A DNA stretch of 11,312 nt from assembly GCA_937930625.1 (NCBI GenBank), contig CALHBW010000289.1:1-11312 (forward strand), in the 5' to 3' direction. The notes below the pieces were generated by a model, which searched no databases, was not told the DNA's origin, and saw only the letters and a program-made list of their open reading frames with translations. Position numbers and translations under genes: made by a program. This document shows positions 1 through 6,920 of this stretch, piece after piece. The stretch's first letter is position 1. Every line of letters starts with the position of its first letter. This DNA comes from an uncultured Saprospiraceae bacterium. GTDB taxonomy: Bacteria > Bacteroidota > Bacteroidia > Chitinophagales > Saprospiraceae.

Positions 1-46
1 CGATACAAGGTAGGGACAGGTCGCGACCTGTCCCTACCTTGTATCG
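1..46. repeat. Perfect 46-bp palindrome at the window edge
   Basis: The first 23 bases are the exact reverse complement of the next 23, with no spacer; the centre is TCGCGA. Each arm contains GTAGGGACAGG. The structure could be extruded as a cruciform in DNA or folded as a hairpin in RNA. No T-run follows on the plus strand, so it is not a standard intrinsic terminator for an upstream gene. It resembles the dispersed intergenic palindromes common in bacterial genomes. The palindrome may continue beyond the left edge, so its full length is unknown. Confidence 0.9.
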
Positions 47-122
47 CCGTTTGTGGATATTGTAATTTCCAAAAACATTGTTATCACAATCATCGCAACT
101 AATTTTAATTTCATTTCTCAAA

Positions 123-152
123 ACGAATCACAAATCAACGAGTAACGAATCA
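123..152 (+). repeat. Direct repeat words in the hmgA leader
   Basis: The 8-mer ACGAATCA occurs at 123-130 and again at 145-152, the second copy running into the A of the hmgA start codon. Between them lies AAATCAACGAG. Almost the same words occur on the minus strand just upstream of csaA (6894-6910), so this is a dispersed word rather than a gene-specific site. No convincing Bacteroidota promoter is visible in 47-151. No Shine-Dalgarno sequence precedes the start. Confidence 0.5.
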
Positions 153-1312
153 TGCATTATTATTCACTTGGTAAAATACCGCCAAAGCGACACACACAGT
201 TTCGCAAGCCCAATGGCGAATTGTATAAAGAAGAACTCTTTTCTACGGAGGGTTTTTCGGATATGTATTCGCTGTTGTACCATTGCAATCCGCCTACGCA
301 AATTAAGCAGGTCGGTGAGCCATTTTCGGTCAAACCCAAGTTGATACACGATGAACAACTCAAACCCCGCAGTCTCAAAGGCTTCAAAATCACCCCTGAA
401 GCAGACTATATAAAAAGCCGCAAAGCGGTTTTGGTGAATAATGATTGCAAAATTATCCTCGCTGCGCCGACGAAGAGCATGGATGATTATTTTTTCAAAA
501 ATGCAGACGCAGATGAAGTAATTTTCATTCACGAAGGAACAGGTAAATTGCACAGCATGTACGGCGAGATTCCCTTTGAATATGGCGACTACCTCGTCGT
601 GCCACGCGGTACCATTTATCACCTCGAATTTGATACAGCAGATAATCGTCTGTTCATAGTAGAATCATACAGCCCGATTGTCACTCCAAAACGCTATCGC
701 AACAACTTCGGTCAGTTGCTCGAACACGCGCCATTCTGCGAGCGCGACATTCGCAAACCACAAAATCTCCAAACTCGTGATGAGCGCGGCGATTTTTTAT
801 TTTATATCAAAAAACGCGACATTATTTACCCGTACCATTACCAAAACCATCCTTATGATGTCATCGGTTGGGATGGTTATGTCTATCCATACGCCTTTTC
901 GATTCACAATTTTGAACCGATTACAGGGCGTGTGCATCAACCACCTCCGGTACATCAGACTTTTGCCACGCGCAGCTTTGTGATATGTTCGTTTTGTCCG
1001 CGTTTGTTCGATTATCACCCCGATGCGATTCCTGCGCCATACAATCACAGCAACATTGACAGCGATGAGGTTTTGTATTATGTAGATGGCGATTTTATGA
1101 GCCGAAAAAGTGTCGAACGTGGTATGATTTCCCTGCATCCGGGCGGTATTCCGCATGGTCCGCATCCGGGTACGGTAGAGAAAAGCATTGGCGCGAAAGA
1201 AACGCATGAACTGGCAGTTATGGTCGATACATTCAAACCCTTATTGATGACTGAACATGCTGCCGGCATTGAAGATGAAAATTATTATTTAAGTTGGTTG
1301 GAGGGGCATTAA
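152..1312 (+). CDS. hmgA: Homogentisate 1,2-dioxygenase
   Basis: This cytoplasmic Fe(II) enzyme opens the ring of homogentisate with O2 to give maleylacetoacetate, the central step of tyrosine and phenylalanine degradation. The 386-aa product is shorter than the human enzyme (about 445 aa) but has the size I expect of bacterial forms. The start is supported by the family-like opening Y-Y-x-L-G-K-I-P-x-K-R-H-T-Q-F-R. A cupin-like core is visible (E-x-x-F-I-H-E-G-T-G near residues 130-140). The C-terminal half carries H-Q-P-P-P-V-H at 262-268, Y-N-H-S-N from 297 and H-P-G-G-I-P-H-G-P-H-P-G from 329. By family knowledge, H299, E306 and H335 are the probable iron ligands. No other gene of the pathway (fumarylacetoacetase, HPPD) is in view. 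The gene ends 2 nt before an inverted copy of the repeat found upstream of leuD. Confidence 0.96.
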   Translation: MHYYSLGKIPPKRHTQFRKPNGELYKEELFSTEGFSDMYSLLYHCNPPTQIKQVGEPFSVKPKLIHDEQLKPRSLKGFKITPEADYIKSRKAVLVNNDCKIILAAPTKSMDDYFFKNADADEVIFIHEGTGKLHSMYGEIPFEYGDYLVVPRGTIYHLEFDTADNRLFIVESYSPIVTPKRYRNNFGQLLEHAPFCERDIRKPQNLQTRDERGDFLFYIKKRDIIYPYHYQNHPYDVIGWDGYVYPYAFSIHNFEPITGRVHQPPPVHQTFATRSFVICSFCPRLFDYHPDAIPAPYNHSNIDSDEVLYYVDGDFMSRKSVERGMISLHPGGIPHGPHPGTVEKSIGAKETHELAVMVDTFKPLLMTEHAAGIEDENYYLSWLEGH

Positions 1313-1314
1313 AC

Positions 1315-1370
1315 GTAGCGCGGCACTTCCAGTCCGCGCAGCCGTAGAATGGTGCTTCCAGCCCGTTCCA
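1315..1370 (-). repeat. Inverted copy of the hairpin repeat, plus a decayed copy
   Basis: Positions 1315-1339 are the exact reverse complement, 25 of 25 bases, of the third array unit core at 1486-1510. They lie 2 nt after the hmgA stop. A decayed copy in the same orientation follows at about 1344-1370 (GTAG..TGGTGCTTCCAGCCCG). In RNA, 1315-1339 could fold as its own hairpin or pair with any of the downstream direct copies. Confidence 0.85.
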
Positions 1371-1375
1371 CCTTA

Positions 1376-1510
1376 GTTTGGCAAATATATGTGGGACACG
1401 GACTGGAAGTGCCGTGCTACATTTTACAAAATATACGCGAGCGCGGACTGGAAGTACCGCGCTACATTTACAAAATATACGTGAGGCGCGGACTGGAAGT
1501 GCCGCGCTAC
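1376..1510 (+). repeat. Tandem array of hairpin units, 45-bp period
   Basis: Three 25-bp cores lie at 1396-1420, 1441-1465 and 1486-1510, exactly 45 bp apart. They are separated by 20-bp A/T-rich linkers at 1421-1440 and 1466-1485 that resemble each other, and a related linker precedes the first core (about 1376-1395). Each core has the plan GCGCGG-ACT-GGA-AGT-G-CCGCGC-TAC: two stem segments around a GGA loop with one bulged base. The first core instead has CACGG/CCGTG stems, so both sides changed together. The last core ends 7 nt before the leuD start, so any transcript reading into leuD carries these hairpins in its leader. There is no T-run after them. Confidence 0.9.
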
Positions 1511-1517
1511 ATTAAAC

Positions 1518-2111
1518 ATGGAAAAATTCACACAAATCACATCATCCGCCGTCCCAATGCCCATTGAAAATGTGGACACCGACCAGATTATTCCTGCACG
1601 ATTTTTGAAGGCAACGACGCGGGAAAATTTCGGCGAAAATCTATTTTGCGATTGGCGGTACGAGCAAGACCGAACGCCCAAGCCTGATTTTATTCTGAAT
1701 AATAATTTGTATTCGGGAAAAATATTGGTCGCAGGGAAAAATTTCGGCTGCGGGTCGAGTCGTGAACATGCGGTTTGGGCAATTTATGATTATGGCTTTC
1801 GGGTTGTAGTGTCCAGTTTTTTTGCGGATATATTTAAGAGCAATGCCTTGAACAACGGCTTGCTTCCTGTGACAGTTTCCGATGAATATTTACACGAAAT
1901 TTTCTCTGAAATTGAAAAAAATCCCAATGCCGAATTTCAAGTGAATTTGGAAACACAAAACATCACGATTTTATCCAATAATTCAACAACAACATTCGAT
2001 ATTGACCCGTATAAAAAAACATGTCTTTTAAATGGTTATGACGATATTGATTATTTATTAACTTTGAAGGACGACATCAAAAAATTTGAACAACAACAAG
2101 TTATATACTAA
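1518..2111 (+). CDS. leuD: 3-isopropylmalate dehydratase small subunit
   Basis: LeuD is the swivel-domain subunit that pairs with the iron-sulfur subunit LeuC to isomerise 2-isopropylmalate to 3-isopropylmalate in leucine synthesis. The 197-aa product has the usual length for the family. Diagnostic segments are N-V-D-T-D-Q-I-I-P-A-R-F-L at 18-30 and G-K-N-F-G-C-G-S-S-R-E-H-A at 73-85, the substrate-contacting loop of the aconitase swivel fold. The start at 1518 gives the normal N-terminus. The partner leuC is not in this window. leuB follows after 107 bp in the same orientation, so co-transcription is possible but not shown. The leader is dominated by the 45-bp repeat array, whose last hairpin could shield the translation start. 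No strong promoter match is visible between hmgA and leuD. Confidence 0.96.
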   Translation: MEKFTQITSSAVPMPIENVDTDQIIPARFLKATTRENFGENLFCDWRYEQDRTPKPDFILNNNLYSGKILVAGKNFGCGSSREHAVWAIYDYGFRVVVSSFFADIFKSNALNNGLLPVTVSDEYLHEIFSEIEKNPNAEFQVNLETQNITILSNNSTTTFDIDPYKKTCLLNGYDDIDYLLTLKDDIKKFEQQQVIY

Positions 2112-2215
2112 CGGTGGACGATAGACGGTGGACGGTGAACGGTTAATGATATTCACTCATTCAACATTCGCTCATTCACTCATTCAACATTGTAGCATTA
2201 ACGCATTGTAGCATT
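2111..2215. repeat. Simple word repeats between leuD and leuB
   Basis: This gap is built almost wholly of short direct repeats. ACGGTGGACG occurs at 2111-2120 and 2125-2134 and then continues as ACGGTGAACGGT. The 18-mer beginning ATTCACTCATTC occurs perfectly at 2151-2168 and 2174-2191. CATTGTAGCATT occurs at 2188-2199 and 2204-2215. The last word ends 3 nt before the leuB start. There is no promoter consensus, terminator hairpin or ribosome-binding site. The stretch looks like repeat expansion by slippage rather than a mobile element. Confidence 0.85.
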
Positions 2216-2218
2216 GTT

Positions 2219-3325
2219 ATGAAAAAGAAAATAGCAGTACTTTCAGGAGATGGAATTGGTCCCGAAGTGGTGGCACAAGGTATCAAGGTATTGGATGCTG
2301 TGGCGGAAAAATCGGAGCATGATTTTAGTTATTGTCATGCGGACATAGGTGCGCGCGCCATCAAAAAAACGGGCGACCCTCTACCGGAAGAAACAGTGGA
2401 GACCTGCCTCAATTCGGATGCGGTATTGTTGGGGGCTATCGGCGACCCGGAGTATGATAACGCGCCTGATTTGAAGGTCAGACCGGAACAAGGTTTGCTG
2501 CGTTTGCGACAAAAATTGGGTTTGTATTGCAATATTCGCCCGGTGAAAACCTATAAGGAGTTATTGCACCTTTCGCCTTTGCGTCCGGAGGTTGTGAAAG
2601 GCGTGGATATGGTCATTTACCGCGAATTAACGGGCGGAATTTACTTTGGTGATAAAGGCAGAAGCGAGGACGGGCAAAGCGCATTTGATACCTGCACATA
2701 TTCGGTGCGTGAGATTGAGCGCATTGCCAAACAAGCATTTGATGCTGCCATGCACCGTCGCAAAAAAGTAACACTTGTCGATAAAGCGAATGTACTTGAA
2801 ACCTCCCGTCTGTGGCGCAAAACCGTCACTGCATTTGCAAAGCAATATCCCGAAGTGGAGTTAAATTTTATGTATGTCGATAATGCCGCGATGCAATTGG
2901 TCGTCTATCCAAAACAATTTGATGTGATACTTACTAATAATATGTTTGGTGATATTATTTCGGATGAAGCGAGTGTGTTTGTCGGGTCGTTGGGAATGTT
3001 GCCCTCATCGTCAGTGGGCTTCAAAACCTCACTGTTTGAGCCGATTCATGGCTCGTATCCGCAAGCTGCGGGGAAGGATATTGCCAATCCTGTCGCAACC
3101 ATTCTTTCGGTGGCTTTGATGCTCAAATCAATGGGCTTGTTCAAAGATGCTTTCCGTATCGAACAAGCTGTCAGTGCTTGCCTCAATAAAGGTATCGGTA
3201 CGCCCGACCTCAATCCGAATATTACTTATTCTTGCTCACAAATGGGCGATGTAATTGCCTCAATTGTCAGTGGCGCAGAGGTGAAATATGAGCGCATTTC
3301 GGATGGAATTTCTACGATAATTTAA
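2219..3325 (+). CDS. leuB: 3-isopropylmalate dehydrogenase
   Basis: LeuB oxidatively decarboxylates 3-isopropylmalate with NAD+ to give 2-oxoisocaproate, the third step specific to leucine synthesis. The 368-aa length is typical. Visible motifs, in order, are G-D-G-I-G-P-E at 10-16, the R-E-L-T-G-G-I-Y-F-G substrate loop at 135-144, D-K-A-N-V-L from 188, and the metal-binding aspartates in Y-V-D-N (D221) and G-D-I-I-S-D-E (D245, D249). E-P-I-H-G-S from 274 leads into the NAD-binding loop. The G-I-Y-F-G form and the E-P-I-H-G-S loop favour LeuB over isocitrate dehydrogenase or tartrate dehydrogenase paralogues. The start is fixed by the immediate beta strand K-K-I-A-V-L-S-G-D-G. There is no Shine-Dalgarno sequence upstream. 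leuA does not lie between leuD and leuB here. Confidence 0.96.
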   Translation: MKKKIAVLSGDGIGPEVVAQGIKVLDAVAEKSEHDFSYCHADIGARAIKKTGDPLPEETVETCLNSDAVLLGAIGDPEYDNAPDLKVRPEQGLLRLRQKLGLYCNIRPVKTYKELLHLSPLRPEVVKGVDMVIYRELTGGIYFGDKGRSEDGQSAFDTCTYSVREIERIAKQAFDAAMHRRKKVTLVDKANVLETSRLWRKTVTAFAKQYPEVELNFMYVDNAAMQLVVYPKQFDVILTNNMFGDIISDEASVFVGSLGMLPSSSVGFKTSLFEPIHGSYPQAAGKDIANPVATILSVALMLKSMGLFKDAFRIEQAVSACLNKGIGTPDLNPNITYSCSQMGDVIASIVSGAEVKYERISDGISTII

Positions 3326-3347
3326 TGCTCGTGCAAATATTTATAAC

Positions 3348-3368
3348 TACTTTTGTGGACTAAAAGTA
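3348..3368 (+). promoter_or_regulatory. Putative promoter -7 element overlapped by an inverted repeat
   Basis: TACTTTTG at 3348-3355 matches the Bacteroidota -7 consensus TAnnTTTG exactly. It would place transcription start roughly 12 nt before the restriction enzyme start codon at 3375. No clear TTTG -33 box lies at the usual distance. The same bases form the left arm of an inverted repeat: TACTTTT (3348-3354) and AAAAGTA (3362-3368) are exact reverse complements around a 7-nt spacer. Such an overlap would suit an operator, but no regulator gene is nearby. Confidence 0.4.
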
Positions 3369-3374
3369 TTTTAA

Positions 3375-6300
3375 ATGTTTGAGCAACAAAAAACGGAACG
3401 CATCCGGGAATATTTAACTAAAATAGGACAAGCCAATTCAGAATCTGCAAAGAAGGAACTGTTTTTGGTCTTGCTCAATGACTTATTTGCCAATGATGAA
3501 TCCACAAAAAAACTCATCAATGACATGGCAATGGGGGCAGAAACAACCATTGCAAAAATCCCCTTGCCCAATCGCGTCAAAACAGGTCGTGCCGATACGC
3601 AGTACGCGAATGTAATTATCGAATTTGAAAAAAATCTCAACAAAACCGAACAGCATGCCAAAGAACAACTCGCCGAGTATCTTGCCGGAAATTGGAACTC
3701 CGGGCAAGACTACAATTTTACACTGATTTCTACGGATTGTCTGACATGGAAAATTTATGCACCTTCATATGAAGAATTGACCAAATTGGAGGGTGATATT
3801 GCCTTATCAGATTTTGAATTGAAGGAAACCGATAGCTTTGTTTTAACCGAAAATAATACCAACGATTTTTACTTTTTTCTTGATAGATATTTATTTAAAA
3901 AAGAACCACAACATGCTACGCTCGAACTGATTCAACAAGATTTTGGAGGTAACTCAAAGGTCTTTTTGAATTGTATGTATCAGTTGCGTGAATATTATGA
4001 TGAAATTAAAGATGAAGAAGAAATCAAACTCGCCTACGACCAATGGTATCGCTTTTTGAGTATTGCATACAGCGAATTTGACGGCTCAGAGCGGGTGTTT
4101 TTGGTGCATACTTATTTGAGTATTTTTGCGAAAATGCTGGCGTATTCCATTCTCACCAATGATGATTTTATTGACGATGATGAAATGAAAGGTATTTTGG
4201 ATGGCAGTATATTTGACCGACTGAATATCAGGAACTTCACTGATAATGATTTCTTTTTTTGGGTGGGAAAAAACCATAACAGAAAGGCACTCAAAAAGGT
4301 ATTTCGCACCATAGCCCAACAAATCAGTACCTACGATTTTACGAAGGTAGATGAGGATGTCTTGAAGGGAGTTTATCAGGAATTAATTGACCTTGACACC
4401 CGTCATGCACTCGGTGAATATTACACACCCGATTGGTTGTGCGCGAAAGTGACGGATGCTTTAGATTTTCAAAAAGACAGCCAAATTCTTGACCCTTCTT
4501 GCGGTTCGGGGTCATTTTTGCGAGCTGCCATTGACAAACTCAAACGTGACTATCCCAACATCACCGCCGAAGAACTCGCCAACAACGTAAGCGGCATCGA
4601 CATACATCCGCTTTCGGTGCAAATCGCTAAAACAACCATTCTTTTAGCGATTGGGGATAAAATGAAAACCGTAAAAAGACCCGTAACACTCAATGTTTTT
4701 CTTGCCAATACGCTGCTCACGCCCGAAGGTACGCTCGAACTTTTTGATGAAGAATTTAACGTGAGAATTGACGATAAGCGATACAGTATAGCCACTTCTG
4801 TATTTGATAATGCAACCTTTTTTGATGCAGCACTGGATATTTGTGATGACCTTGCGGAGCGAACAAAAAACGATAACCCATTATCTATCAATGTTTTTGA
4901 AAAAACATTTAAAAATAAAATTAAAGAAAAAGTTGGAGGAACGATGATTAATAGTTTCCACAATATTTACAAGGGATTGAAAGAGGCAAAGGAAAATAAA
5001 CGCGATAGTATTTGGCGTTTTATCCTTCAAAATTTGTACAAACCTTGTTTTATTAAAGAAAGTTTTGATTTTATCATTGGTAATCCGCCGTGGTTTACAT
5101 ACAATTCCATTAAAAATGAAGAATACCAAAATCAACTCCGAATTTTGGCAGAACGATATATGGTGATGCCCGAAAAAAGAGCCAATTTTCCGCACCTCGA
5201 AATTGCAGCAATTTTCTTGGGACATTGTGCCACTTATTTCCTCAAAAAAGAGGGACAATTGGCTTTTGTGCTACCACGAAGTTTCTTTTCTGCCGACCAC
5301 CACGATGCCACACGCAGAGGCGCGACACGCGATTTTAAAATTACCAATTTATGGGATTTGGATGGCGTTAGTCCGCTATTTAATATACCTTCCTGCGTCA
5401 TCTTTGGCAAGCAAGCACATACCGGAAAAAAAATTGCCGCTACGGGTGTAAAAGGCTTTGCAGTCAAGGGCAGACTTTCGACGCACAATGCTAAATTTGA
5501 AGAATCCGAAAACCGTTTAACCTATTCAAAATCAACATGGTATTATTCAAAACTTGGTTCGGCATCAGCCTTTACGGATTATAAATTTAAAGCCAGTAAA
5601 AATACAAATCATTATAAAAATCTTTTCAAGCAAGGCGCAACGCTCGTACCACGAAATTTCTATTTTGTTGAACCCTTACAAGATGTTCCTGATTTTGATG
5701 ATAGGGTACTTGTTGTTGGAACAAACCCCTCAATTACAAAGGATGCAAAGCCACCGTGGAAACACATTTTATTAAAAAATAGAATTTTATCTAATTATTT
5801 ATTTAAAACGGCACTCTCCAAAAATATTATTCCTTTTGCCTTGCACCTTACTGAAATGGTTATTTTACCAATAGACGTAAAAAAGGGCAATATCAAAATG
5901 CTTCAATATGAAGATATTATGATAAAAGGACATTTAGATACGGCAAAGTGGTTCAAAAAAGTGGAAGATGCGTGGAACGCTAACAGAACGGAAAAAAATC
6001 AAAAAATCAATAGTATAAATTACTTGAATTGGCAAAATAAATTAACCGATCAAGCTCTCAACTTACCCTATCTCGTTCTCTACACGGCATCCGCCAAAGA
6101 TGCGAATGCAACGGTGGTAAAACGCAAGGGATTAGATATGGAATTTATTGTGGAAAGCACCTGTTATTGGTTTGCGACCAAAGACGAAAAAGAAGCCTAT
6201 TACCTCGCTGCCTATCTCAATTCTGCTACGCCAAATCATTTGATGAAAGCGTTTCAAGCAAGGGGCTTGTTTGGTGCGCGCCATGTTCACAAAAAAATCC

Positions 6301-6521
6301 TTGACATTCCCTTCCCAAAATTCGATAAAGAAAATAACGACCACGCCACACTTGCCAAACTCTCTCAAAAATGCCATAAAAAAGCGCAAGATTATCTGAA
6401 AGACAATCAAATAGGTGAAGTTTCCGGTTTACATCTTGGCAAATTGCGACTCAATATCAAAGTCCATTTAGAAAAAGAAATGCAACAAATAGATGAGTTG
6501 ATAAAAGAACTCATCATATAA
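3375..6521 (+). CDS. Single-chain restriction-modification enzyme (type IIG, Eco57I-like)
   Basis: This 1048-aa cytoplasmic protein appears to combine a nuclease-like N-terminus, an N6-adenine methyltransferase core and a C-terminal DNA-recognition region in one chain, as in type IIG enzymes. The N-terminal part carries G-R-A-D (D74) followed by N-V-I-I-E-F-E-K (E83-K86), which fits a PD-(D/E)xK-like fold. Residues 100-340 are probably the helical connector. G-E-Y-Y-T-P at 347-352 precedes motif I D-P-S-C-G-S-G-S-F at 373-381, the SAM site. The catalytic motif IV is N-P-P-W at 570-573. From about 690 onward the sequence is less recognisable and probably holds the target recognition domain. 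A segment near 940-985 (A-A-Y-L-N-S, then I-L-D-I-P-F-P-K-F-D) resembles the end of such domains. No separate specificity, helicase or nuclease gene is adjacent. BREX PglX is a less likely alternative because no BREX genes are present. The recognition sequence cannot be read from this. Confidence 0.85.
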   Translation: MFEQQKTERIREYLTKIGQANSESAKKELFLVLLNDLFANDESTKKLINDMAMGAETTIAKIPLPNRVKTGRADTQYANVIIEFEKNLNKTEQHAKEQLAEYLAGNWNSGQDYNFTLISTDCLTWKIYAPSYEELTKLEGDIALSDFELKETDSFVLTENNTNDFYFFLDRYLFKKEPQHATLELIQQDFGGNSKVFLNCMYQLREYYDEIKDEEEIKLAYDQWYRFLSIAYSEFDGSERVFLVHTYLSIFAKMLAYSILTNDDFIDDDEMKGILDGSIFDRLNIRNFTDNDFFFWVGKNHNRKALKKVFRTIAQQISTYDFTKVDEDVLKGVYQELIDLDTRHALGEYYTPDWLCAKVTDALDFQKDSQILDPSCGSGSFLRAAIDKLKRDYPNITAEELANNVSGIDIHPLSVQIAKTTILLAIGDKMKTVKRPVTLNVFLANTLLTPEGTLELFDEEFNVRIDDKRYSIATSVFDNATFFDAALDICDDLAERTKNDNPLSINVFEKTFKNKIKEKVGGTMINSFHNIYKGLKEAKENKRDSIWRFILQNLYKPCFIKESFDFIIGNPPWFTYNSIKNEEYQNQLRILAERYMVMPEKRANFPHLEIAAIFLGHCATYFLKKEGQLAFVLPRSFFSADHHDATRRGATRDFKITNLWDLDGVSPLFNIPSCVIFGKQAHTGKKIAATGVKGFAVKGRLSTHNAKFEESENRLTYSKSTWYYSKLGSASAFTDYKFKASKNTNHYKNLFKQGATLVPRNFYFVEPLQDVPDFDDRVLVVGTNPSITKDAKPPWKHILLKNRILSNYLFKTALSKNIIPFALHLTEMVILPIDVKKGNIKMLQYEDIMIKGHLDTAKWFKKVEDAWNANRTEKNQKINSINYLNWQNKLTDQALNLPYLVLYTASAKDANATVVKRKGLDMEFIVESTCYWFATKDEKEAYYLAAYLNSATPNHLMKAFQARGLFGARHVHKKILDIPFPKFDKENNDHATLAKLSQKCHKKAQDYLKDNQIGEVSGLHLGKLRLNIKVHLEKEMQQIDELIKELII

Positions 6522-6538
6522 GAGCATGTTTAAATTTT

Positions 6539-6889
6539 TCACCCAATCCTCGCCCCATTCTCCACGCCTCTCTCCGGTTGCAGCAGCGTCACTTCCTTAT
6601 CATTTCCTATCACGCCCAATACCAAACATTCACTCATCAAAGTAGCGATTTGTTTAGGCGGAAAATTAACGACAGCTATCACTTGCTTGCCGACGAGTAT
6701 GTCGGGTTCGTATAATTTCGTGATTTGTGCGGAAGTTTTTCGTGTGCCATATTCGCCAAAATCAATCACCATTTTATACGCCGGATTTCGTGCTTCCTTG
6801 AATATTTCTGCAGAGATAATCGTTCCTGCTCGCATTTCGACTTTTGTGAAGTCATCCCATGTTAGTGTTGAAGAACTTGCATTATCCAT
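6539..6889 (-). CDS. csaA: CsaA-type tRNA-binding domain protein
   Basis: This 116-aa protein is a single OB-fold tRNA-binding domain of the CsaA family. Members bind tRNA and have been described as export-related chaperones; the exact role is unsettled. The diagnostic parts are F-x-K-V-E-M-R-A-G-T-I near residue 14, K-T-S-A-Q-I-T-K-L-Y in the middle, and V-V-N-F-P-P-K-Q-I-A-T-L-M-S-E-C-L-V-L-G near residues 77-96. The family core is about 110 aa, so the first few residues are a short extension. The gene is convergent with the restriction enzyme, and only 17 bp separate the two stop codons with no hairpin between them. It lies downstream of dnaN on the same strand, but a terminator and a nested repeat intervene, so it probably has its own promoter. 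The leader contains a word shared with hmgA. Confidence 0.93.
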   Translation of the reverse strand: MDNASSSTLTWDDFTKVEMRAGTIISAEIFKEARNPAYKMVIDFGEYGTRKTSAQITKLYEPDILVGKQVIAVVNFPPKQIATLMSECLVLGVIGNDKEVTLLQPERGVENGARIG

Positions 6890-6893
6890 AATA

Positions 6894-6910
6894 TTGTGAT
6901 TCGTTGATTT
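6894..6910 (-). repeat. Leader word shared with hmgA
   Basis: Read on the minus strand this 17-mer is AAATCAACGAATCACAA, ending 4 nt before the csaA start codon. The hmgA leader has the same words in permuted order: ACGAATCACAA at 123-133 and AAATCAACGA at 132-141. The position directly upstream of two starts may be chance placement of a dispersed repeat, or a shared leader element. Confidence 0.45.
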
Positions 6911-6920
6911 ATTTTGGAAA

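Noticed and set aside
164..622. 152-codon minus-strand ORF
   Set aside because: It lies wholly inside hmgA on the opposite strand, and hmgA is a clear family match. The antisense frame has no recognisable domain.
797..1207. 136-codon minus-strand ORF
   Set aside because: Antisense to the conserved C-terminal half of hmgA, with no motif of its own.
1396..1510. CRISPR array
   Set aside because: The periodic spacing fits loosely, but the 20-bp spacers resemble each other instead of being unique, only three units exist, and no cas gene is present.
1349..1567. 72-codon plus-strand ORF with a repeated G-L-E-V-P-R-Y-I peptide
   Set aside because: The peptide repeat is simply the 45-bp DNA repeat read in frame, since 45 is a multiple of three. 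The ORF runs out of frame into leuD and matches no protein I know.
4550..5258. Minus-strand ORFs inside the restriction enzyme gene
   Set aside because: Antisense to the methyltransferase core with its intact motifs; the products are low-complexity and unrecognised.
3375..6521. BREX PglX methyltransferase
   Set aside because: The methyltransferase motifs are similar, but no other BREX gene flanks it and the N-terminus has a nuclease-like motif.
6522..6538. Bidirectional terminator between the convergent restriction and csaA genes
   Set aside because: The 17-bp gap has A/T runs but no stem of useful length.
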